Assembly (NCBI GenBank): GCA_014155875.1
Contig: JACEFZ010026849.1
Location: forward strand, 62,001 to 126,000
Direction of reading: 5' to 3'
DNA length: 64,000 nucleotides
DNA from: Cepaea nemoralis
Taxonomy: Eukaryota > Mollusca > Gastropoda > Stylommatophora > Helicidae
Part shown: in pieces, positions 33,851 through 64,000 of the stretch
How the letters are laid out: every line of letters starts with the position of its first letter
Numbering within the stretch: the stretch's first letter is position 1
Translations under genes and position numbers: made by a program
Notes under the pieces: model-generated
What the model saw: the letters and a program-made list of their open reading frames with translations, nothing else
Databases searched by the model: none
Told to the model about the DNA's origin: nothing

Positions 33851-34150
33851 GGATGATGAAGAAGTTTACAAGCACAGAGCGAAGCACAGAGCGAAGCCCC
33901 TCAATTATAATCAAATCTGAGAATACAGATTGACAGAGGTGGAAACATCTGGATTTTATTTCACAAAGAGGGAAGAATGGAACTCTTCAGCCATTTGCTG
34001 CTATTGAACATATAACCACACATACACAATCATGAAAATAAAATTGTGCGAATGATGAACCTTCAACAAACTACCAGACAAACCATCATCAGCCTTCATT
34101 AAGGCCTCTTTTGTCTCCTACACCTGTTGCCTTAATAAGTAAACACAGAT
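33851..34150. other. No recognisable gene
   Basis: Contains a tandem AGCACAGAGCGA word twice (33880-33900). Nothing more. Confidence 0.35.
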
Positions 34151-34154
34151 ACAA

Positions 34155-34440
34155 ACACAAGAGTTGAGTCAACAACTAACATCATAGCACTAAGGACATT
34201 CCCATACCTACTCCCTCCTCATCTTCAACAACCAGCGAAGAGTCCCAATATTAATGGTTCCAGTAGCTGTCTGATTTTGTGTCCGTCTAGCCTTTCCTCT
34301 GAGTTCTGAGTGTTGGCCAGATCCTCTGGTCACTCCCTGCAGGACGATTCTCTCCAGACCATGGTGATCCATCTCTGTTCTTCTTCACACATGTCTTATC
34401 ATGCACCAGTACCCCACCCAGCGGTGCAGAACCAACTATT
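34155..34440. repeat. Dispersed repeat R7
   Basis: Third copy: AGTTGAGTCAACAACTAACA, ACTAAGGACATTCCCATACC, TCAACAACCAGCGAAGAGTC, then a C-rich half ending near CAGCGGTGCAGAACC. Confidence 0.58.
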
Positions 34441-34539
34441 CTGTGTTTATTAATTTATACAAACACAAATATTGTTCTTTGTATTAAGTATAATGACAAG
34501 TCCTAACCTTGCCAGCCCTACCCTAGATCTATACACTGC

Positions 34540-34745
34540 AGTACTGCTCACTTTGGGAACCAGTAGTTTTGGGCATGCTAAAAATATTCATCTACAATAC
34601 AACTTCCTGTTTCCCATTTTAGATGGGGCTGACTGGAGGCCTGGGTCGTTTTTAAAACCTCCGCCTAGACAGGAAATCAAATGCATGACCACCGGGATTG
34701 CAGGCAAGCATTCCAGCCACTGCCCTAGCCCAGCTCTGTAACAGA
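34540..34745 (-). mobile_element. SINE family S2 fragment
   Basis: GACTGGAGGCCTGGGTCGTT, a T/A run, CCGCCTAGACAGGAAATC, ATGCATGACCACCGGGATT, CAGGCAAGCATTCCAGCCAC. This is the tRNA-like head of S2 on the minus strand. Confidence 0.65.
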
Positions 34746-35764
34746 AATACTTAAATAAAAATAACTAATAACATTACATAACGATAATGACTGCACCTTA
34801 AGCATGTATCAATCGTTGGTTTCTTTCATTACACTAATGTCTTCATAATACATGAATTCTCATTCTTAATAATCTGATAAAAATATTAACAATTACACAT
34901 GTTGATTGTATATTAACTATCATTATATTAGTACCAAACTGAAATGCAGAATGTTATAAAATCACACTGCAAATTCTTGGAAGTGGTCAGTAAATGACAC
35001 TGGAGATGAAACAAAAGGAATATAGCACAACCTCAACGACAACTGTCAGTTGATATTCAACAATTAACAACACTTGTATAATTAGGAATGCTCTCTGCAT
35101 AGCTGCAGTGTAAATATAAATGTCATAAATTTGCTTCAAAATGACAGCAAAGGTATAATAAATAGATGACATACAGTTGCATTTTTGTTTAAAACCAATA
35201 TGCCCAATACTATGTATTTGAATAATGAAGACACAAATAACATATTGGACAATTGCCTGGCATATTTAATTCTATCTCATCAGCTGCATACTACAGAAAA
35301 AAAGTGTAGCATTTACTGAATTAGCGTAATGAATCATCTTAACTGAAATACACCAAAACTCATTGTCATATGTTTCACTGTCTTTATGGTAGTGTTAAAG
35401 AGACTCTTTCTGTTTATATAAATGTGGTTTACTCATGCGTATAGCAGATGCCTCGGCATCTCTCAGTAACTTTTGGTTATGCAACAAATAAATTATGAAA
35501 TATATTGTTTGTGTCTACATTACTCAAATTCACAATGGAAAACATTGTTTCAATTCAAGTACATCAGCAGAATTAAATGATATCATCATTCACAGGCAGA
35601 ATAAGCTGCTTACACAAATCTGTATTTTGTTTTCTAATAACAGAAGATATTAGTTTTTGTAGTTCTGATTTGTGCCAGTCAAAGAGAAATATCCAAAGCA
35701 AAATGGAATGGAATGTCCATAAATATGAAATGGAATGTGAAAATTCAGTACGAGCAGGAATATG

Positions 35765-35765
<1 letters not shown>
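34746..35765. other. About 1 kb without a recognisable gene
   Basis: AT-rich unique-looking sequence. Confidence 0.35.

Positions 35766-35769
<4 letters not shown>

Positions 35770-35857
<88 letters not shown>
35770..35857. repeat. (TA)n microsatellite, about 44 copies
   Basis: Pure TA dinucleotides for about 88 bases; the Ile/Tyr open frames on both strands are artefacts. Confidence 0.97.
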
Positions 35858-35859
<2 letters not shown>

Positions 35860-35879
35860 GAACAATTGTATATACTGAT

Positions 35880-36110
35880 GAAAATGGATGTTAATATGAA
35901 ACATGAACAAGGATATAAATGTGAACTGGAATGTAAATAAAAACCATGAACAAAAATGTAAATGATGTAAATATGAAACATGAACTAGAATGTAAATAAA
36001 ATAACATGAACAGAAATGTAAACATGAAACATAAATAGGTATGTACATATGACATATGCATAGGGATGTACACATGAAACATGAACATGGGTGTACAGAT
36101 GAAACATGAG
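35880..36110. repeat. Degenerate tandem repeat, GAACATGAAAC-type
   Basis: The words ATGAAACATGAAC and AATGTAAATAAAA recur every 25-50 bases. The pattern resembles the 27-bp family at 25.5-27.9 kb (ACATG plus GAAAT or GAAAC words), but a common origin is not shown. Confidence 0.55.
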
Positions 36111-36640
36111 GAGATTACTCTGGCTAGAATTTACCGGGGGAAAAAAAAGAACATGACAGAAAACTCAGAGCCCACCCTCAATTTTCATTGTTACTAGAGT
36201 AAAAGAAAAGAATTCATGAGCACAGCAGCCTTCATTTTGTGGCAGACAAAACACAAAGGCAGAAATAAGGCATTACAATTGTTTCTTGTTAACTCTACAA
36301 TTAGCAGCAGTAAATTAATGAGGGACAATGGGCACTGGTAAATGAAAGCAGATTACACAAACTGATAACATAAAGAAAAAATAAAGCACAAAAACAAACA
36401 ACAACAAAGTGTTTTATACAATTTCTTTGTAAAAAATGTACTCTAAGAAATAAAACATTAAAATAAGTAACCAAATAAAATATTCTGGACTCATGAAATG
36501 TGCATAGTATGTGAAGAATGCATAAATGATTATTATGTCCTGCAAATATTATTGGATGTTCTCTGAATTACAATCTCTTTGTCTACCATGCAGTATAGGC
36601 TAAAGGCTAAACTGTTTCCTGTAATTAACATTTGATAGCT
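36110..36640. other. No recognisable gene
   Basis: AT-rich; an A8 run near 36140. Nothing supported. Confidence 0.35.
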
Positions 36641-36644
36641 TTTG

Positions 36645-38530
36645 GCTATCCATGCATCATCTGTCTCTCTGTGTCCACCCTGACTCTCTGTCTATCCATG
36701 GCTCTCTGTCTATCCACCCTGACTCTCTGTCTATCCACCATGGCTCTCTGTCTATCCACCCTGACTCTCTGTCTATCCACCATGGCTCTCTAAGTATTCA
36801 TACTGACTCTTCACGGTTCACCCTGACTCTCTGTCTATCCACCATGGCTCTCTGTCTATCCACCATAGCTCTCTAAGCTATCACAATGACTCACCATCTA
36901 TCCACCCGACTCTCTGTCTATCCACCATGACTGTCTATCCACCATGGCTCTCTAAGCATTCATACTGACTCTTCACGGTTCACCCTGACTCTCTGTCTAT
37001 CCACCATGGCTCTCTAAGCATTCATACTGACTCTTCACGGTTCACCCTGACTCTCTGTCTATCCACCATGGCTCTCTAAGCTATCACAATGACTCGCCAT
37101 CTGTCCACCCGACTCTCTGTCTATCCACCATGACCCTCTGTCTATCCACCATGACTCTCTGTCTATCCACCATGGCTCTCTGTCTATCCACCATGACTCT
37201 CTGTCTATCCACCATGGCTCTCTAAGTATTCATACTGACTCTTCACGGTTCACCCTGACTCTCTGTCTATCCACCATGGCTCTCTAAGCATTCATACTAA
37301 CTCTTCACGGTTCACCCTGACTCTCTGTCTATCCACCATGGCTCTCTGTCTATCCACCATAGCTCTCTAAGCTATCACAATGACTCACCATCTGTCCACC
37401 CGACTCTCTGTCTATCCACCATGGCTCTCTGTCTATCCACCATGGCTCTCTAAGTATTCATACTGACTCTTCACGGTTCACCCTGACTCTCTGTCTATCC
37501 ACCATGGCTCTCTAAGTATTCATACTGACTCTTCACGGTTCACCCTGACTCTCTGTCTATCCACCATGGCTCTCTAAGCTATCACAATGACTCGCCATCT
37601 GTCCACCCGACTCTCTGTCTATCCACCATGACTCTCTGTCTATCCACCATGGCTCTCTAAGTATTCATACTGACTCTTCACGGTTCACCCTGACTCTCTG
37701 TCTATCCACCATGGCTCTCTAAGCATTCATACTGACTCTTCACGGTTCACCCTGACTCTCTGTCTATCCACCATGGCTCTCTGTCTATCCACCATAGCTC
37801 TCTAAGCTATCACAATGACTCACCATCTGTGCACCCGACTCTCTGTCTATCCACCATGGCTCTCTAAGTATTCATACTGACTCTTCACGGTTCACCCTGA
37901 CTCTCTGTCTATCCACCATGGCTCTCTAAGTATTCATACTGACTCTTCACGGTTCACCCTGACTCTCTGTCCATCCACCATGGCTCTCTAAGCTATCACA
38001 ATGACTCGCCATCTGTCCACCCGACTCTCTGTCTATCCACCATGGCTCTCTAAGTATTCATACTGACTCTTCACGGTTCACCCTGACTCTCTGTCTATCC
38101 ACCATGGCTCTCTGTCTATCCACCATAGCTCTCTAAGCTATCACAATGACTCACCATCTGTCCACCCGACTCTCTGTCTATCCACCCTGACTCTCTGTCC
38201 ATCCACCATGGCTCTCTAAGCTATCACAATGACTCGCCATCTGTCCACCCGACTCTCTGTCTATCCACCATGGCTCTCTAAGCATTCATACTGACTCTTC
38301 ACAGTTCACCCTGACTCTCTGTCTATCCACCATGGCTCTCTGTCTATCCACCATGACTCTCTGTCTATCCACCATGGCTCTCTGTCTATCCACCATGGCT
38401 CTCTAAGTATTCATACTGACTCTTCACAGTTCACCCTGACTCTCTGTCTATCCACCATGGCTCTCTGTCTATCCACGGCTCCCTGTCTATCCATGGCTCT
38501 CTGTCTATCCACCCTGTCTCTCTAAGCAAT
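36645..38530. repeat. Higher-order minisatellite built on a 21-bp word
   Basis: The base word TCTGTCTATCCACCATGGCTC (21 bp) is organised into two about 62-bp units. Type A carries TATTCATACTGACTCTTCAC then GGTTCACCCTGAC. Type B carries TATCACAATGACTCGCCATC then TGTCCACCCGAC. Through most of the array the units follow the order A-A-B, with extra 21-bp words inserted at some junctions. No long open frame spans it. Confidence 0.93.
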
Positions 38531-39060
38531 CACATGAACTCTTCATGTGTTCACCCAGGTGCTCTACAAGCCCACTCAGATGTTTCACATGTCCATAAAT
38601 GACATTCTAAGTGTCCACAATGAGTCACTACTTGTCCAAACTCTTTCTTTCTGTCTTCCTCTGTCCCTCTTTCTTTGACTTCATCTTAATCTCTCTTTCA
38701 GTTTTTTTTATCTTGTTATGCTCCTATCATATCTTTCTTTCTCTTTTCTTTAATTATTTTTTTTTCTTGTTTACTTTTCTTGAAGGTAATTCTAAAAAGA
38801 TACTGCCATTGTGGTGTTAAATGTTGGGGCTTCACATATACTAAGTCATGTTATAATGAGAAGTGACCAACTGCATTTATTACCACCTCTCAAATCCAGA
38901 TAATTTTCAGAAAATTGTGAACAATCTCCAGTACCCATTTTCTGAGGTTGGCTCAACTCCAGAGCTATACAGAAATCCTGACACACTCTAGGGAAGGGAA
39001 CTGAACTACTGTGTTGATAAGTAAGCATGCTACCCACTAGGCCACAACAGATGCCTAAGC
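38531..39060. other. No recognisable gene
   Basis: T/C-rich 38630-38800. The 38840-39060 part has a minus-oriented SINE-like flavour (CTACCCACTAGGCCAC near 39030) but could not be assigned. Confidence 0.4.
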
Positions 39061-39064
39061 AATA

Positions 39065-39310
39065 TTATTCTTCTTCATCTTCTTCTCCTGCTGCTGTCAT
39101 ACGCCAGCGGAGCATAGGTCCTCAACCAAGTCATGCTAAAGCGTTTGTTGACTTGTTCATGAGTGGTTAGATTTTGCAGCTGTTTCTACAGGGTGAAGTA
39201 GTCAATCCAACGCCAACCCTCCTTGGTTGCCTCTTACAACATGACAAGTTGGCAGGTTACAGCGCTACTATTCTTGGTTTCCCTTCTGGGCCCCGGAAAC
39301 ACATCAGCAG
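39065..39310 (-). repeat. Dispersed repeat R10 with GAA-rich tail
   Basis: Minus strand: starts GGCCCAGAAGGGAAACC, then GCAACCAAGGAGGGTTGGC, GAGGACCTATGCTCCGCTGG and a tail of GAAGAAGATGAAGAAG. Related copies lie at 41578-41780 and 50490-50610. Confidence 0.6.
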
Positions 39311-39402
39311 CAAACAATATTCCTATTCTTAATATAATGCAGCTAGAGGCCTGGATATTACAGACATGTAAAATGAAATATCCAAAGACAGCAACAGTTC
39401 TT

Positions 39403-39645
39403 GTCTTGTGTTTCATCAACAGTTCTTGCCCTGTGTTTCATCAACAGTTCTTATCCTGTGTTTCATCAACAGTTCGTGTATGTTTCATCAACAGTTCTTG
39501 TATGTTTTCATCAACAGTTCTTGTATGTTTCGCCAACAGTTCTTGTATGTTTCATCAATAGTTCTTGCATGTTTCATCAACAGTTCCTGTATGTTTCATC
39601 AACAGTTCTTGCATATTTCAACAACAGTTCTTGTATGTTTCATCA
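39403..39645. repeat. 22-bp minisatellite, 11 units
   Basis: Unit GTTTCATCAACAGTTCTTGT plus AT, with single changes (CGCCAACAG, CATCAATAG). Ser/Phe-rich frames across it are by-products. Confidence 0.9.
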
Positions 39646-39979
39646 GTGATAAAACAAAAATGAAAAATAATCTCTTCCATGAAATAAGAACACTCTTCTT
39701 TAGATGCCTGGTATAAACAACATGCATAGCTATGGTGTGCTTGGACTAAATAAATAACAAATTAATACATTCAATAAACACCGGTGATACTACAAATCAA
39801 CGGACAACAAGAAATCAGATCACTAAATATAATGGAAATTAGTTTTCAACAGAAAAATTAAGAACAAAATCAACTTCTGGTAAACACCCACATACTGTTT
39901 AAGTTTACTTATATACAGCAGTTTTCATGCAACTCTTGTTAAACAAGAAACAGTTTAGCTACACTAGAATCATGGGAAA
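39646..39979. other. 3' flank of the ARP gene
   Basis: Expected to hold the 3' UTR of the minus-strand ARP gene. No clear AATAAA in the minus sense could be pointed out close to the stop. Confidence 0.4.
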
Positions 39980-61865
<21,886 letters not shown>

Positions 61866-62238
61866 CTAGGTACAAGTTACAAATAAACAACACTAATTAG
61901 TATTAGCAAGTACAAATGACTTCATACACATACGTTTAAAACTACTATTTAACTCTTAAATGCAGAAGAGCCAGTAATTAGGACTGGTAATGGCAAGCTG
62001 GCAATCATGGCTAGTAATTTTTATAAATGCTTTGTTTAGTTTCCCCCGATTATGCTTTTTTAAATGTTTTCCTTTATAACAATGTAATAAAACAGTATAA
62101 TTTCAAAAATCAAAGCCAAGGAAATAACTAGCTATAGACTTCAACTATGCATGGCAACTCAATGAAACAGAAAAGCTGCCACCAAACATGAAAAAAATCC
62201 CATGTCCTTGAGTAACACTAACACGCAACTGTAACTGA
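61866..62238. other. Upstream of the first visible ARP exon; no N-terminal exon found
   Basis: No minus-strand frame here or up to 64000 shows an actin N terminus (a D-x-G-x-x-x-x-K/R-x-G-x-A pattern). The missing first exon or exons probably lie beyond the window. Confidence 0.5.
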
Positions 62239-62480
62239 AGTTTAACATCAATGAATGGCAGGCATATAAACCAAAGTTTAACATCAATGAATGGCAGGCA
62301 TATAAACCAAAGTTTACCTTCAATGAATGGCAGGCATATAAACTAAAGTTTAACATCAATGAATGGCAAGCATATAAACCAAAGTTTAACATCAATGAAT
62401 GGCAGGCATATAAACCAAAGTTTAACTTCAATGAATGGCAGGCATATAAACCAAAGTTTAACTTCAATGAATGGTATATA
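62239..62480. repeat. 36-bp minisatellite, seven units plus degenerate extension
   Basis: Unit TTTAACATCAATGAATGGCA then GGCATATAAACCAAAG at 36-bp spacing. Degenerate versions (ATGGCATATAAACT, AGTTTAACATTA) continue to about 62690. It is open on the minus strand (YACHSLKLNFGL) because 36 is a multiple of three; not a gene. Confidence 0.92.
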
Positions 62481-62689
62481 AACTGACATTTAACACTAAC
62501 AAATGGCATATAAAATTAAGTTTAACATTACTGAATGACATATAAACTTAAGTTAACTAATGTATGGCATATGAACAAATATTTAATACTAATCAATGGC
62601 ATATACACTAAAATTTAATACTAATGGATGGCATGTACATTGAAGTTTCACACTAATGAATGACATTATTTTTATTTTAATGACATAAA

Positions 62690-62880
62690 TTATAACACAA
62701 AATGAAGAATAAGAAATAATCACATTAACCCATAACCCAATCATAGCTCGTGCGGATACCATTGATGGAAGCTTCAACATGCAGTATAAGTTAACCACGT
62801 TTCTTAATCTAGATAATAACTGAGAACCCATCAAGTCAGATGTGGCTACCAAGGCACTCAACCACTCAGATGAAGAATAA
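62690..62880. other. No recognisable gene
   Basis: A minus-strand open frame of 90 codons (containing LVATSDLMGSQLLSRLRN) spans it. It does not resemble the missing actin N terminus and has no supported splice sites. Confidence 0.4.
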
Positions 62881-63445
62881 CGCTAATCAATAACATACTT
62901 CTTACAACACTGGCAGTAATTCAAACATAAATATGCGAATGGCACTAATCAATCACAAACTTCTTATATCACTGGCAGTAATTCAAACATAAATATGTGA
63001 ATGGCACTAATCAATCACAAACTTCTTATATCACTGGCAGTAATTCAAACAAAAATATGCGAATGGCACTAATCAATCACAAACTTCTTATATCACTGAC
63101 AGTAATTCAAACATAAATATGCGAATGGCACTAATCAATCACAAACTTCTTATATCACTGGCAGTAATTCAAACATAAATATGTGAATGGCACTAATCAA
63201 TCACAAACTTCTTACATCACTGGCAGTAATTCAAACATAAATATGCGAATGGCACTAATCAATCACAAACTTCTTACATCACTGGCAGTAATTCAAACAT
63301 AAATATGCGAATGGCACTAATCAATCACAAACTTCTTATATCACTGGCAGTAATTCAAACATAAATATGTGAATGGCACTAATCAACCACAAACTTCTTA
63401 TATCACTGGCAGTAATTCAAACATAAACAGATGGATGACACTAAG
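62880..63445. repeat. 62-bp minisatellite, nine units
   Basis: Unit GAATGGCACTAATCAATCAC, AAACTTCTTATATCACTGGC, AGTAATTCAAACATAAATAT then GC or GT; 62-bp spacing (for example 63061 and 63123). Very homogeneous. Confidence 0.95.
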
Positions 63446-63714
63446 TTATAAAGAGAATAATGACACTAATCAATGGCAAATTGCTTATTATTGCCTACAG
63501 CAATTCAAACAAAACTAAAAGAATAATATTGCTCATTTTTACCTACAATAATCCAAACATTTCCACAGCAAAAGTAAACTATTCTTTGGGACAGGACATG
63601 ACTGCAACAAAATGTTTAGGAATGAGCTACAAGATGGCAGTGTCTGCACCCACATTCTTACACAAAACCACCCTAAACCAGCATTAACATATCATATATC
63701 AAACTCATTAGCCC

Positions 63715-64000
63715 CACCATGTATTTATAACGCAATGTGCCATTTTGGTGGAGAATGAAAGAATCACCAAATAAGGAAAAGTAGATTGTGAGCTTTACTA
63801 GAACACGATTACAAGAAACAAAATGAACGTTGTGGCTAAAGTCTTCATCAGCACAGAACAAACACAAACTGACACACAACTACTTTAAAGACACTACATG
63901 AAAATATTAAAGTTACTTATCTCTATCAGTGGATGGAATTAACCGGATGTATGGTTCAGGCGGTCACTGGACTGAAGGTCAAGAATGCCAGAAGCTCAGT
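63715..64000 (-). repeat. Dispersed repeat R8, second copy
   Basis: Minus-strand relative of 43440-43735, and continues to the window edge. Core words (minus sense): ACATCCGGTTAATTCCATCC, TTTAATATTTTCATGTAGTG, GTTTGTTCTGTGCTGATGAA, GACTTTAGCCACAACGTTC, TTCTTGTAATCGTGTTCTAG. The frame with FVSCNRVLVKLTIYFS is open in both copies. Confidence 0.7.

Noticed and set aside
39223..39716. Ser/Phe-rich open frames
   Set aside because: They combine an R10 repeat with the 22-bp minisatellite; no protein family is indicated.
62589..62861. Missing N-terminal exon of the ARP gene
   Set aside because: The frame has no actin phosphate-1 loop pattern and no convincing donor in phase with exon 61714-61865.

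Overview
The window is animal nuclear DNA. It has exons with GT-AG introns, tRNA-derived SINEs, decayed non-LTR retrotransposons, mariner remnants and many minisatellites. I see no bacterial operon, CRISPR array or plasmid feature. The mixture resembles a repeat-rich marine invertebrate, most likely a lophotrochozoan such as a mollusc, but that placement is an inference and not proven by any single feature.

Two real host genes are visible, and both run off an edge of the window. On the plus strand, three exons between 837 and 6004 encode the C-terminal part of a PDZ and RING protein of the PDZRN3/PDZRN4 (LNX3/LNX4) type; its RING and PDZ exons lie left of base 1. On the minus strand, eight phase-compatible exons between 61865 and 39980 encode a divergent actin-related protein (ARP) whose N-terminal exon or exons were not found and probably lie beyond 64000. 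The genes converge, with about 34 kb of repeat-dominated DNA between their 3' ends.

Layout: 1-836 is a 58-bp minisatellite that carries copies of the splice acceptor of the next exon. 837-6137 is the PDZRN gene, with a large pyrimidine tract and SINEs in its introns. 6.2-19 kb holds SINEs, RNase H LINE and mariner fragments. 19.2-22.2 kb holds decayed LINE reverse transcriptases with a nested insertion. 23.5-27.9 kb holds large 50-bp and 27-bp minisatellites. 29.0-29.8 kb is a LINE 3' end carrying an internal 54-bp tandem expansion. 33.0-33.85 kb is a SINE split by a terminal-inverted-repeat element with an 8-bp target duplication. 36.6-38.5 kb is a higher-order tandem array. 40-62 kb is the ARP gene, its introns filled with SINEs, LINE fragments, microsatellites and a mariner that is itself interrupted by an RNase H LINE. 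62.2-63.4 kb has two more minisatellites.

There is no evidence that the two host genes work together; they are simply neighbours. The most unusual structure is the recurrent placement of tandem arrays against splice acceptors (1-836 and 52180-52620). Also notable are several cleanly dated nested insertions, and the ARP, which appears to lack the DNase I loop and has an altered phosphate-binding loop.
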